Source of the DNA: Moritella sp. F3
GTDB taxonomy: Bacteria > Pseudomonadota > Gammaproteobacteria > Enterobacterales > Moritellaceae
Direction: 5' to 3'
Length of the DNA stretch: 64,000 nucleotides
Assembly (NCBI RefSeq): GCF_015082335.1
Contig: NZ_BLRL01000004.1
Coordinates: forward strand, 293,991-357,990
In this document: positions 37,501 through 45,998 of the stretch, in pieces
Position numbering within the stretch: the stretch's first letter is position 1
How the letters are laid out: each line of letters begins with the position of its first letter
Position numbers and translations under genes: made by a program
The notes under the pieces: generated by a model
Databases searched by the model: none
Told to the model about the DNA's origin: nothing
What the model saw: the letters and a program-made list of their open reading frames with translations, nothing else

Positions 37501-37651
37501 TATTTACAGCCAGAGCTGGAAACACGCGATATCACAGCGCGATGCTTCACGTTGTTTGGCCACGGGTTATTCTTGCCGTAGTCAGGTGAAACGGATGGAC
37601 AAAGTACGACTTAACCATCCTATTAAAGCGCTACTCAGTGCGCTAGGTTAA
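34559..37651 (+). CDS. ydiJ: YdiJ-type FAD/Fe-S oxidoreductase (D-2-hydroxyglutarate dehydrogenase-like)
   Basis: 1030-residue fusion close to E. coli YdiJ (1018 aa). N-terminal FAD-binding PCMH domain (about 45-280, SPRGGGTGTNGQSLTDGI), FAD-oxidase C-terminal domain (about 285-540, HYGMFGHVDAGVLHVRP, GEHGRGFRSEY), then a ferredoxin-like cluster motif GCLACKACTVQCPVKVDVP (about 673-690) and a C-terminal CCG-type region with ATGCCGMAGSFGH. Oxidises D-2-hydroxy acids. Two adjacent ATG codons (34559, 34562) both suit the AAGGG ribosome site. Confidence 0.92.
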   Translation: MMIPELSYQDAVKSEYLAFLSALENSEFSGDIEKSYASRLAVATDNSIYQLLPQAVVLPRNHQDLMIMTALSLQTEFKTVTFSPRGGGTGTNGQSLTDGIIVDMSRHMNNIIDINVEEGWVQVQTGVVKDQLNEFLKPYGFFFSPDLSTSNRATIGGMINTDASGQGSLKYGKTSDHVLSVSAVLMDGSELITTSQSREQLQAQTQRDNYLGKVCHQVIDTITHKQQQITDTFPALNRFLTGYDLVHLYDKNTEAFDLGRILCGSEGSLAFITEAKLNLTPIPKFRCLVNVKYDSFDSALRNAPFLIKANALSVETVDSVVLNLAKQDIVWHSVKSLITDVPNKDMQGINFVEFAEDDGDIQQQKITGLTAELDRLMAAGEGGVIGYQICDELSDVLKIYGMRKKAVGLLGATKGQAKPLAFAEDTAVPPEHLADYIVEFRALLDSYKLHYGMFGHVDAGVLHVRPALDMLDPQQEVILREISDKVVALTAKYKGLMWGEHGRGFRSEYGPEFFGDELFTELRKIKAAFDPDNRLNPGKICTPINSDAQLVSVDATKRGAYDRQIPVTVRESFPQAIDCNGNGLCFNYDTKSPMCPSFKHTGDRRHSPKGRAGLMREWLRQLSCHEMTEHELGQQLTIQQGGVATFTTLLKNSWNKARGRYDFSHEVMDVMQGCLACKACTVQCPVKVDVPEFRSRFIDQYHSRYLRPVKDFAVGYSESYTPMMAKMPKFFNFWLGQDWLQAATKHTIGMVDIPLLSVPTLSESLRGHYAQSFDLAFLQRLSAEDKAKHVLVVQDPFTSFYEAELVQTLVALIEKLGLKPVILPFKPNGKPQHVKGFLAKFAKTAATAAEFLNELQQLGMPMVGIEPALVLCYRDEYKQILADKRGDFSVQLIQEWLLTDNAKMHLRDAIVGQAEKAGNQQTEPYYLFAHCTEKTNKPTAEQEWQQVFNGFGLALDTVATGCCGMAGSFGHDAKNVDASKSIYSQSWKHAISQRDASRCLATGYSCRSQVKRMDKVRLNHPIKALLSALG

Positions 37652-37843
37652 CCGTCATTAAGCATGAGTAGTATTAGCTATGTGAAAAATATTACTCATG
37701 CCTCCTTCCTGCTTAGTGTTGAGCTAAGTGCTGTTTTGTAACGCCTTGTCGCATTTATCCTGACTCAGACCTCCATTTGGAATATCAGCCACGTATGCTG
37801 TTCTTGCTAATTTCAGTCTGTCTCGAACAAAAGGATGATGTTC

Positions 37844-39049
37844 ATGCTCATTACATTGCTAGGTCAACGACAATTATCTAAGCAACGCCAATTATCAACG
37901 CTACGACAATTCAAATTATCGCTTAAACTTTCAGGGCTAATGCTGGTGACGAGTTTATTCTCGGGCTGTGTCACCTTATCCGAGTTTACCGGTGACAGCG
38001 ATAGCTTTACTCTATCTGCCGCTGCATCAGAAGAAATGAATACGGTGAATGCTGCAATGAATGCCGTGGAGATATTGTATCAACGTGGTAATAAACAAGA
38101 TCTTGCTTATTATGCCCCCAGTAATTTTGAGCTAGCGTTAAATAACCGTGAAAAATTACTGAGTATGTATGAGAATTACACGCCGAATGGCGGTAGTTGG
38201 TTTTCAAGCTCGGGCAGTGAAGAAATTGAAATCGAGTCCGAACTATTTGTTCAGCGCATGAATAAAGCATTTCAAGCAAAACTCCTTACAGAACCGTTAT
38301 TAGCGGTTATCCGTGATCATGATGAGTTTATTCAAAGTGTTGATGTTGATGGTTTTGAAGCGCGTTTCGGGAAATTACGTGATTCGACGACTAAGTTTGC
38401 TGCTTTAATTGAGAGTCGTGGTACTGGATTAGGGTTAGAGCATCAAAAAATCAAGTTAGAGCGTGATTATAATAGTCTTGAAGTTGATATGATAAAACGT
38501 AAAGTCCTGCGTTTACCAACATCTGAGTTTAATTCCTTAGATCAGGAGCTTGTACCTGAAAGCTATAATAAAGCTTTAAATGCATTATATAGTTTAGAAC
38601 GATTAATTGAAAAAGATCCTCGTGATAATACCCTTATTCAACAACATTTAAACGGCACTTATATCCAAATAAAACAAGCGGAGAGTATTGCCAAAGAAGT
38701 TGTTTGGGTTAAATCAAGAATTGAAACATCGGCAGAACGCGTAGTGATCAATTATCGTGACCACTTAAGTTCGTTAAATAGTTATTTAGGAACGGAAGAA
38801 TTAACCGCGTTGGACTTTCAATCTCAGGTGAGTGGCATCAAAGATGCGGTGGCCTCGAAAATTTCACAGAAAGATGAAGATAAAATGCGTAAAGATCAAC
38901 ATTTACGTAGTCAACTTGCAGAGCTCGGTCGCTTGTTAACGGGTCAAGATATGAGTAGGTATAGTATTTCTCAGCAAGTCGATAATCTTATTTTTGCTGT
39001 GCGCTCACTAGTGGATGAAAGTGTGGATACACCACTGGCGCAACGATAA
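37844..39049 (+). CDS. hypothetical lipoprotein with repeat-expanded leader
   Basis: 401 residues, family not recognised. The lipobox SLFSGCVTLSEF places the lipidated Cys at about residue 42, unusually far in, because the basic n-region contains a repeated element (QRQLSK, QRQLST, LRQFKL) encoded by the 18-bp repeat listed separately. The mature part is mostly helical and charged, with a FTLSAAASEEMNTVNAAMNAVEILYQRG block. Start at 37844, since AAGGA stands 8 bases ahead; earlier ATGs at 37835 and 37838 overlap the ribosome site. Followed by a hairpin at 39055. Confidence 0.65.
   Translation: MLITLLGQRQLSKQRQLSTLRQFKLSLKLSGLMLVTSLFSGCVTLSEFTGDSDSFTLSAAASEEMNTVNAAMNAVEILYQRGNKQDLAYYAPSNFELALNNREKLLSMYENYTPNGGSWFSSSGSEEIEIESELFVQRMNKAFQAKLLTEPLLAVIRDHDEFIQSVDVDGFEARFGKLRDSTTKFAALIESRGTGLGLEHQKIKLERDYNSLEVDMIKRKVLRLPTSEFNSLDQELVPESYNKALNALYSLERLIEKDPRDNTLIQQHLNGTYIQIKQAESIAKEVVWVKSRIETSAERVVINYRDHLSSLNSYLGTEELTALDFQSQVSGIKDAVASKISQKDEDKMRKDQHLRSQLAELGRLLTGQDMSRYSISQQVDNLIFAVRSLVDESVDTPLAQR
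37865..37918 (+). repeat. three 18-bp tandem repeats in a signal-peptide region
   Basis: Units start at 37865, 37883 and 37901. The first two differ at a few positions; the third has diverged in its second half. Each keeps the core ACGNCAATT and codes for a six-residue QRQLSx-like element in the n-region of the lipoprotein leader. Confidence 0.7.
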
Positions 39050-39054
39050 TGACT

Positions 39055-39099
39055 TTTCAAGATGAATGCTGCTATATAAGCCAGATGTTCATCTTGAAA
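39055..39099. terminator. 12-bp hairpin between lipoprotein gene and yeaD
   Basis: Perfect arms TTTCAAGATGAA (39055-39066) and TTCATCTTGAAA (39088-39099) with a 21-base loop, between two convergent genes. There is no clear T-run, so terminator function is probable only by position. Confidence 0.45.
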
Positions 39100-39139
39100 T
39101 GACACCATTCTATTTATAATGACAGGGCTTGCTCAATAA

Positions 39140-40027
39140 TTACAGCGCTGTCACACTGAGTCTCGTTGTCAGTGTATGGCTTGTGCCTGGGGCAACCGTT
39201 ACCGCTTTCTTACCTATAATGGCTGGTTCTAAACAAAACATAGTTTGGTAACCGTCATCCGGCATATCTACAAACGCTTTCGCACCTACTTGCCAAGGGT
39301 TCCAAACGACCATCGCGTTATTACCTTCGTTATTAATATCAAGCTTACGCTGAAGCTGATTATCTTCTAAGGTAATTGTAGCGGCTGGATTGTCACAAAT
39401 AATATCCACATCACCAGTTAATACTCGCGGCACTGGATTATTGCTATCTAGACCATGTACTTGTACTGCATCGGGCTGTGAAATTTGGAAATAGCTGTGT
39501 AACGCACCGCCATAATCAAAGCTGGTATCACCTGTATTTAACGTAGTGAGGTTAATTGTTAACGACTCACTGAGCGTAAATTCGGCGATGAGATTAAAAT
39601 CATGCGGCCATAATCTTTTCATTTCAGGACTTGGTGTTAGTTGTAAACGCACAGTGCAAGTGTCGCTATCACTGTGAGTATCAAGTAATTGCCAATGGTT
39701 GTTACGTGCAAAGCCGTGAGATGGGTAATCTTTAGTTTGTGCAAGGGGTTGTACCGTTGGGCTTTCATTTGCTGGACCAAACCAAGGCCAACAGATAGGA
39801 ACGCCACCGCGGATCGCTTTTACACCGTTAAAAATAGCATTATCACTCATCCAGATCACCGGCGCTGAGTTTGCGGGGGTAAAGCTAAGCAGGTGAGCAC
39901 CAAATAAACTGATACGTGCTACCGCTTTGGGGTGCGTAATATGCAGGTATTTAAGGCCGTTGCTTGTAACCAACTGAATATGTTCAGTTAACTTGATTTG
40001 ATCTGTGATTGTATCGCGATATGACAT
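39140..40027 (-). CDS. yeaD: YeaD-type D-hexose-6-phosphate mutarotase
   Basis: Aldose-1-epimerase-like enzyme (295 aa) interconverting anomers of hexose 6-phosphates. Family elements: FTPANSAPVIWMSDNAIFNGVKAIRGGVPICWPWFGP, HGFARNNHW, LHSYFQI with the likely catalytic His, and FCLEPAIIG. It follows gapA with 84 bases between, as in E. coli, and a hairpin separates the two. Confidence 0.9.
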   Translation of the reverse strand: MSYRDTITDQIKLTEHIQLVTSNGLKYLHITHPKAVARISLFGAHLLSFTPANSAPVIWMSDNAIFNGVKAIRGGVPICWPWFGPANESPTVQPLAQTKDYPSHGFARNNHWQLLDTHSDSDTCTVRLQLTPSPEMKRLWPHDFNLIAEFTLSESLTINLTTLNTGDTSFDYGGALHSYFQISQPDAVQVHGLDSNNPVPRVLTGDVDIICDNPAATITLEDNQLQRKLDINNEGNNAMVVWNPWQVGAKAFVDMPDDGYQTMFCLEPAIIGKKAVTVAPGTSHTLTTRLSVTAL

Positions 40028-40044
40028 AAAGTCCCCAAAATAGG

Positions 40045-40068
40045 AAAGGCGACCTGATGGTCGCCTTT
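40045..40068 (-). terminator. intercistronic hairpin gapA / yeaD
   Basis: AAAGGCGACC and GGTCGCCTTT around a 4-base loop, just ahead of yeaD and 44 bases past the gapA stop. The following T-run is poor, so it may attenuate or protect the gapA mRNA rather than fully terminate. Confidence 0.6.
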
Positions 40069-40111
40069 AGCATTATAAATCAATTAACTTAGATTATTTA
40101 ATCTAGTTTGA

Positions 40112-41125
40112 TTATTTAGCGCTCATAAGTAGGATAGCGTTATCTAACATACGGTTAGAGAAGCCCCACTCGTTGTCGTACCAAGACATAACTTTAACAA
40201 GTTTGCCTTGAACTTTAGTTTGAGTCGCATCAAAGTTAGATGTGTGTGCATCGTGGTTGAAGTCGATTGAAACTAGAGGTTCGTTGTTAACAGCTAGTGC
40301 ACGCGCTAGGATTGGATCCGCAGCTACTGCATCAGTGATGATTTGGTTAACTTCTTCAGGAGTCGTATCACGACCAGCTTCGAAAGTAAGGTCAACTAGA
40401 GATACGTTGATTGTTGGTACACGTACCGCCATACCTTGGAATTTACCTTGTAGTTCAGGAACTACTAGGCCAACTGCTGCTGCTGCACCAGTACTTGTTG
40501 GGATCATGTTCATTGCCGCTGCACGTGCGCGGTATAAATCTGAATGATATACATCAGATAGGCGTTGGTCATTTGTGTAAGCATGGATAGTAGTCATCAT
40601 GCCGTTTTCGATACCAACAGTATCATTTAATAGTTTAGCAATTGGAGCTAGGCAGTTAGTAGTACATGAAGCGTTTGAAACAACAGTCATGTCTGCAGTG
40701 ATTTCGTCTTGGTTAACACCGTAAACGATAGTTGCATCTACATCTTTACCAGGTGCAGAGATAAGTACTTTCTTAGCGCCTGCATCAAGGTGAACTTGAC
40801 ATGCAGTTTTGCTTGCGAAGATACCAGTACATTCTAGTACTACGTCAACTTCTAATTCAGCCCAAGGTAAGTCTTTCGGGTTGCGTTCAGAGAAAGTCTT
40901 GATACGGTCGCCGTTGATGATTAGTGCTTCAGCATCAAAATCAACAGTACCAGGGAAACGACCATGTGCAGTATCATATTTAGTTAGGTGAGCATTGATT
41001 TTTGAATCACCTAGGTCGTTGATTGCAACGATTTCTAGGTCTTGCTCTTTACCACCTTCGTAGAATGCACGAAGTACGTTTCTGCCGATTCGACCATAAC
41101 CATTGATTGCTACTTTAATTGTCAT
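40112..41125 (-). CDS. gapA: glyceraldehyde-3-phosphate dehydrogenase, NAD type
   Basis: 337-residue GAPDH with the Rossmann motif [14 protein letters not shown], catalytic Cys 154 in SNASCTTNC, and Asp 37 in AINDLGD, the residue that selects NAD over NADP. In places it resembles E. coli Epd (erythrose-4-phosphate dehydrogenase), for example [14 protein letters not shown] and [14 protein letters not shown], so the GapA name rests on the yeaD neighbour and the TSTGAA motif. Epd activity remains possible. Confidence 0.85.
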   Translation of the reverse strand: MTIKVAINGYGRIGRNVLRAFYEGGKEQDLEIVAINDLGDSKINAHLTKYDTAHGRFPGTVDFDAEALIINGDRIKTFSERNPKDLPWAELEVDVVLECTGIFASKTACQVHLDAGAKKVLISAPGKDVDATIVYGVNQDEITADMTVVSNASCTTNCLAPIAKLLNDTVGIENGMMTTIHAYTNDQRLSDVYHSDLYRARAAAMNMIPTSTGAAAAVGLVVPELQGKFQGMAVRVPTINVSLVDLTFEAGRDTTPEEVNQIITDAVAADPILARALAVNNEPLVSIDFNHDAHTSNFDATQTKVQGKLVKVMSWYDNEWGFSNRMLDNAILLMSAK

Positions 41126-41669
41126 AACTTGTACCCATTAAATTTAAATGAAAGTTTGAATTAATAATCTTGCTTGGTTGTAAATTTACAAGATTTTGAT
41201 AAAAAGACAAGAATAAATACCAAAATGTATGCGTTGAATCACAAAATGTTGCAAATTTACGAAAATTAGCTGATTTAGGTCACTTTTAACTATTTATTTG
41301 TTCTATTTATTACGAGTTTTTACAAAAACTAAATAACCGAGATCACAAATTGAGATGATTATCCGCTATGTTGGCATGAATATTTCCCTGTGACGTTATT
41401 TAGTTTCATCTGAATATGGTTTATGTTCTGACTAAGTGTCTTATTTTTATCGTATTTTTAAAATTCAAAATTAAATCAGGATAATTTGTTTGAATAATAC
41501 GAATCTTCGCTTTCATGGAGTATAGACAAGCATGGCGTATCAACAACGTGTAAAAACGATCAAGCAATCGAGATCATACAACATGACTAGCCTATTCTGA
41601 TGTCGGGTGATCTCGCATCTTGATATTGATTCGGTATAATAGCGCTAGGTTCACTATTTAAGGTGTCAA
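41126..41669. promoter_or_regulatory. divergent control region gapA / MalQ-like gene
   Basis: 544 AT-rich bases. The octamer CGAGATCA occurs at 41338-41345 and 41569-41576, and inverted at 41608-41615. A consensus -10 TATAAT stands at 41635-41640 before the plus-strand gene, without a good -35. I see no open frame of note inside. Confidence 0.5.
41569..41615. repeat. 15-bp inverted repeat upstream of the MalQ-like gene
   Basis: Left arm 41569-41583 and right arm 41601-41615 match at 12 of 15 positions, with the outer eight (CGAGATCA / TGATCTCG) perfect, around a 17-base loop. It lies just upstream of the -10 hexamer, where an operator would act. Confidence 0.6.
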
Positions 41670-42974
41670 ATGACAGCACAACATATTCTGCAATTAGGCC
41701 AAATGCTTGGTCTTAGCTGCACTGAATTAAATGCCAATGGCGATGAGCAAGCGTTACCGACTACGTTAATTACACAAGCATTGGCTGATTTTGGTTTTAC
41801 AGATGAATTAGGTCTAAAACTAGAAGAGGAAATTAAGCAATTTTGGTTACGTGCATTACCTCCCGTTATCATTGCGGATGAATCGGCAATGATACAATTT
41901 GATCTGCACTTACCGATTGAATTCGTGACTGAAGATTTAATTTGGGAAGTAAGAGCAAACCAAGCTGTTATTGAAACCGGTGAGTTTACGCCAATCGAAT
42001 GGTCGTTAAATGGCATTTATCATTTACACGATATGGAAATGCAAAGCTATCAAATTAGCCTTGAGCAACCGCTCGCGGTGGGTACTTATCAATTATTGAT
42101 TCTTGACCAGGGTAGTGAAGAGCCGTTGGGCGAAAGCTGGATCGTTAATCCGCCTGCGACCTTAACCCCGACTCTTGTTACTGCATTACCGATGGCAGTG
42201 ACTGCGTTACCAACAACAGAATCAGTGCTGAGCCAGTTATTGACTTACGCGCAGCCTGGTTTAGTGGTTACCGCTATGAGCGTATCTACACCACTTGCAC
42301 AATTACAGCAGCAGTTTAATAACGATAAAAAACAGACTGAATTTGCCTTGACGTTGAAGACTGTCATTGCAGGTGCTTCACTGCAGCAAAGTCATTTGGC
42401 ACAATACTTAACAGCTTATGCTACTGACGGGCTAACAGCGACACGTCAAGAAACACAAACAGTTGAATGGCAAGATGCGCAGAGTGATGCTTATGCATTT
42501 TACTTATGGCTAGTTGTGACGGCGAATAATGCTTTGACTGGTAAGTCATTATTACGCGATATGGATTTTGCGATTGATGCAGCTAATGCTGGTTCATTTG
42601 CCCATTGGTTATTAGCTGACTATCAATTAGCACATTGCCAGCTAGATAATGTATTAGCGGGGGCTGTTAGTCACGCTATAAACAGCTATCAATTACGCCA
42701 AGATGGCTATGCAGCATTCCGCGCTTTAGTTGATTTCACAACGATGCAATCTGCGGGACTTGTGCTTAATCAACCGTTATCGATTATGCAACAATGGTTA
42801 ACGATTGGTGATGCTGGTATTTGGCAGAATCATGAATTCAATGAATTATTGAGCATGATTTTATTGAGTTGTGAGCGTCATGCTTGCGCTTGTTATTATC
42901 AAGCGGATGCTGAGTTACCTGAAGAGTTAACGGCTTATCTAGACGCTCGCGGTGTGCAACTGTTAGCGTTGTAG
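41670..42974 (+). CDS. degenerate GH77 (MalQ-derived) protein without catalytic residues
   Basis: 434 residues. Residues 1-160 follow the N-terminal accessory domain of bacterial MalQ (LPPVIIADES, LAVGTYQLLILD, WIVNPPA). Residues 275-434 follow the MalQ barrel in order: AYAFYLWLVVTANNAL, LLRDMDFAI, GSFAHWL, QLRQDGYAAFRALVDF, then LVLNQPLSIMQQWL where GH77 enzymes have the RIDH nucleophile motif (Asp is Asn 367), and YYQADAELPEEL at the GEDLG acid/base site (Glu is Gln 411). The first barrel half is missing or unrecognisable and the protein stops before the third catalytic Asp. The frame is intact, so it looks like a kept pseudoenzyme. Alignment was done by eye. Confidence 0.68.
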   Translation: MTAQHILQLGQMLGLSCTELNANGDEQALPTTLITQALADFGFTDELGLKLEEEIKQFWLRALPPVIIADESAMIQFDLHLPIEFVTEDLIWEVRANQAVIETGEFTPIEWSLNGIYHLHDMEMQSYQISLEQPLAVGTYQLLILDQGSEEPLGESWIVNPPATLTPTLVTALPMAVTALPTTESVLSQLLTYAQPGLVVTAMSVSTPLAQLQQQFNNDKKQTEFALTLKTVIAGASLQQSHLAQYLTAYATDGLTATRQETQTVEWQDAQSDAYAFYLWLVVTANNALTGKSLLRDMDFAIDAANAGSFAHWLLADYQLAHCQLDNVLAGAVSHAINSYQLRQDGYAAFRALVDFTTMQSAGLVLNQPLSIMQQWLTIGDAGIWQNHEFNELLSMILLSCERHACACYYQADAELPEELTAYLDARGVQLLAL

Positions 42975-42989
42975 TCGGTTATAACTAGA

Positions 42990-43871
42990 TTAAATCCCAA
43001 CGACTGATAGCGTATGTGCATAGCTGTCAGTCGTAAACTCTTGTTCTTCTATTTGTTCTGCCACTGTTATTGCTAATGAATCTAAACGGCGTCGTTCGCT
43101 TGGCGTTACTTTATGCTTATTAAACAGATCTAAGTTTATATTTTCCACATCAGACATTATAGCTACCTGCGACCATAGGTAAGCCAGCGCGTAATCTCTT
43201 TCATGCATGTAAGCTGTGATAATGGCGTAGAGCAGTTTGGTGCTGATGTTGCTGCTATTTTTTAATCGAGAGTTGTCTAATTGAAGGCTGTCGAACTGAT
43301 TATCCTGGTTAACGAGGCTTATACCTTTAAGTAAATTAGCGATAGCTTTGGCGTTATTGTTATCGTAAATATTTGCAATAGCGAAATACAGGGCTGGATC
43401 ATCGAAATTTTCCTGCTTAGATAAGGCGATAAAGCGTCGTTTGGCATTTTCGTTATTGTGAGCGACCCAGTGATAGTTGAGAATATATGGGTTATTACTA
43501 CTGAGAGTCTGTTTTTCTAAAGCGATAAGTTCATCGTAAGTACTCAACATGGCTGATACCCGCAGGGTTTTTAACTCGGGGTGTGTTCTTGGCTCAATTA
43601 GCGCGGCTATTTTGATACATTCTTGAAAATTATTAAGCGCGGTTAATAATCCATATTGTGCTTGGTCATTGGTATTTTCTTTAGCTGCAAAACGTTTAGT
43701 GATTAGTTCGTTTCTTTCTGCCTGACACCATTCATCGGTATTCAAATCTGCGCAGATCGCCTTATCGTTTCCACAAATCGTAGCCACATTGTCAGGGGCA
43801 TCACAGGCGATGAGTAAACTTGCTAGAATAACAGTCGGAATTAGACGACGAATAAAGCGAACACGATACAT
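42990..43871 (-). CDS. DUF2989 family lipoprotein
   Basis: 293 residues with a lipobox ASLLIACDAPDN (Cys at about residue 23). The N-terminal ICGNDKAICADLNTDEWCQAERNELI Cys pattern and helical repeats (LYFAIANIYDNNNAKAIANLLKGI, DYALAYLWSQVA) fit DUF2989, a family of marine gammaproteobacteria with TPR-like helices. The Asp after the lipid Cys would favour retention in the inner membrane under the enterobacterial +2 rule. Function unknown. It converges on the MalQ-like gene with 15 bases between. Confidence 0.72.
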   Translation of the reverse strand: MYRVRFIRRLIPTVILASLLIACDAPDNVATICGNDKAICADLNTDEWCQAERNELITKRFAAKENTNDQAQYGLLTALNNFQECIKIAALIEPRTHPELKTLRVSAMLSTYDELIALEKQTLSSNNPYILNYHWVAHNNENAKRRFIALSKQENFDDPALYFAIANIYDNNNAKAIANLLKGISLVNQDNQFDSLQLDNSRLKNSSNISTKLLYAIITAYMHERDYALAYLWSQVAIMSDVENINLDLFNKHKVTPSERRRLDSLAITVAEQIEEQEFTTDSYAHTLSVVGI

Positions 43872-44290
43872 AACATTAAGACTTAAATAGAAGATGAGGA
43901 AACCCTATCATAGATTTACTCACACTGTCTAATGAGTGGGGTAGGGGTGAGTTAAAAGCTTCAATTTGGGACTGGACTTAATAATACAGCCTTTTTTCTT
44001 TATGATTTATTCACTATTCATGAAATATTGGTTTGCGGTTGAGCAAGTCAATACCTCGGTTATAAAGTGAGCAAGCGCAAAAAGTGAAAGTGTTCCTATT
44101 TCATTGTTAAATATTTGTGTTTTGAATGAAAGTCGGAAAGTAAAAAAAGACCTAATTCACATGATTAATTGGTAAATTTGCGGTTATTTTTGTATGATTA
44201 AGCTATCAAATTGATTAAATGTCAGCTGTTGGTTATACGGCTGTTGTTTAAATGTTTCTTACATGTAGTTGTGATTAAAAGGGAAAAGAG
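43872..44290. other. intergenic region ahead of the 475-residue GAPDH gene
   Basis: 419 AT-rich bases between divergent genes. The sequence TTTGCGGTT occurs twice (44032-44040 and 44177-44185), and GAGCAAG twice between about 44041 and 44075. No convincing -35/-10 pair and no open frame were found. GGGAAAAGAG before the ATG serves as ribosome site. Confidence 0.4.
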
Positions 44291-45718
44291 ATGCCATCTG
44301 AAAGTCATTTATTGAATTGGCAAGAGAGCCAAGAACTCGCAGAGTCTATGCTACCGTTGTTAGGAAAGCTGTATCGTAATAAAGGCGTTGAGGTATTAAT
44401 TTATGGCCGCCCATTACAAAATGCAACAGCAATTGATCTTCAAAAAGCACACCGCGTAGTTAAGCGCCATGAAGGACGTATTTTACGTTTCACTGAAACT
44501 TTCCCATTACTACAAGTGATCAGTGAACTACCGATTAGTAACGCTCAAATTGATATAGGCCGCTTGGCTGTTCGCTATTGGGGCGAAAACGAAGACTCTA
44601 CTGGTATCGACGCATTCTTACGTGCTGAATTAGCACCTGCATTAAATAGCGATACTCTACCTGAACCTCGTGATGTTGTACTGTACGGCTTTGGTCGTAT
44701 CGGTCGTCTACTTGCACGCCTGCTTGTTGATAAAACAGGTGAGAGCAACTTATTACGTTTACGTGCAATCGTTGTACGTGGCGGTCCTGGTGATATTGAG
44801 AAACGCGCATCTCTATTACGTCGTGATTCAGTACATGGCCAGTTCAATGGTACGATTGATATTGATGAAGAAAACAATGCAATCATTGCTAACGGTACTT
44901 ATATCAAGATCCTTTATTCAAATGGTCCTGATCAAATTGATTACGCTGCACACGGTATTCACAATGCATTAGTTGTCGATAACACGGGTATTTGGCGTGA
45001 TACTGACGGCCTAGGTCTGCATTTAAAAGCACCTGGCGCAGCAAAAGTATTATTAACAGCACCAGGTAAAGGCGATATTAAAAACATCGTTTATGGCGTT
45101 AACCACACAGATATCTTACCTGAAGATAACATCGTGTCAGCAGCAAGCTGTACAACGAATGCGATCACGCCGGTACTAAAAACAATTCAAGACGCATACG
45201 GTATTAGCAATGGTCACGTAGAGACTGTGCATTCATATACCAATGATCAAAACTTGATTGATAACTTCCACAAAGGTGATCGTCGTGGCCGTGGCGCTGC
45301 AATGAACATGGTATTAACGTCAACTGGCGCTGCATCTGCTGTAGCAAAAGCACTACCTGCACTAAAAGGTAAGCTGACTGGTAACGCTATCCGTGTACCA
45401 ACGCCAAACGTATCAATGGCAATCATTAACTTAAATCTTGAAAAAGAAGTTGAAAGAGAATCTCTAAACAGCTATCTACAAGAAATGTCGTTAAGCTCGC
45501 CATTGCACAACCAAATTGATTTCAGTACATCGAAAGAATTAGTATCAACAGATATGGTTGGTAGCCGTTTCTCTGGTATCGTGGATTCATTAGCAACGAT
45601 TGCTGAAGGTAATCGTGCAATCTTATACGTTTGGTATGATAATGAGTTTGGTTATAGCTGTCAGGTATTACGCGTAATGCAAAAAATGGCTGGCATCGAG
45701 ATGCATGAATTTGCATAA
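44291..45718 (+). CDS. long-form glyceraldehyde-3-phosphate dehydrogenase (475 aa)
   Basis: GAPDH with an extra N-terminal region of about 125 residues absent from GapA. The Rossmann motif is LYGFGRIGRLLARLL (131-145) and the catalytic Cys 287 lies in SAASCTTNAITP. After the second strand the sequence reads IVVRGGPGDIEKR, lacking the Asp that binds the NAD ribose, which hints at NADP use. Such long GAPDHs are known in marine gammaproteobacteria. The function of the extension is unknown. A strong terminator follows. Confidence 0.85.
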   Translation: MPSESHLLNWQESQELAESMLPLLGKLYRNKGVEVLIYGRPLQNATAIDLQKAHRVVKRHEGRILRFTETFPLLQVISELPISNAQIDIGRLAVRYWGENEDSTGIDAFLRAELAPALNSDTLPEPRDVVLYGFGRIGRLLARLLVDKTGESNLLRLRAIVVRGGPGDIEKRASLLRRDSVHGQFNGTIDIDEENNAIIANGTYIKILYSNGPDQIDYAAHGIHNALVVDNTGIWRDTDGLGLHLKAPGAAKVLLTAPGKGDIKNIVYGVNHTDILPEDNIVSAASCTTNAITPVLKTIQDAYGISNGHVETVHSYTNDQNLIDNFHKGDRRGRGAAMNMVLTSTGAASAVAKALPALKGKLTGNAIRVPTPNVSMAIINLNLEKEVERESLNSYLQEMSLSSPLHNQIDFSTSKELVSTDMVGSRFSGIVDSLATIAEGNRAILYVWYDNEFGYSCQVLRVMQKMAGIEMHEFA

Positions 45719-45757
45719 GCTAAGCGTTTATTAAAATTATCAATTTAAGATAGTTGT

Positions 45758-45786
45758 AAAAAGGAAGCCAATTGGCTTCCTTTTTT
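45758..45786 (+). terminator. terminator after the long GAPDH gene
   Basis: AAAAGGAAGCC and GGCTTCCTTTT around AATT, followed by a T-run; 40 bases past the stop. Confidence 0.9.
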
Positions 45787-45998
45787 GTATATGCACTTTG
45801 TATATGACAATCAATTATTAACAAAATGAATCCATCGGCAACCTTGAGTGCGATACGTTATTCGCAGAAAGAGCCTTAAGCTATGCACAGTAAGATGGCT
45901 AAGGGCTGTTGTAGTTTAAATTGCGGCGTATTTATAGTAGTGTTGCCGTATATATTATTATGCAGGGGATGCCCTGAGCATTAACCAAGGACGTAAAG

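Noticed and set aside
40242..40547. Open frame of 101 codons antisense to gapA
   Set aside because: It is the complement of a highly conserved enzyme gene, its composition mirrors the gapA codons, and it has no recognisable domain. The same reasoning removes other antisense frames, for example inside ppsA, ydiJ and ftsK.
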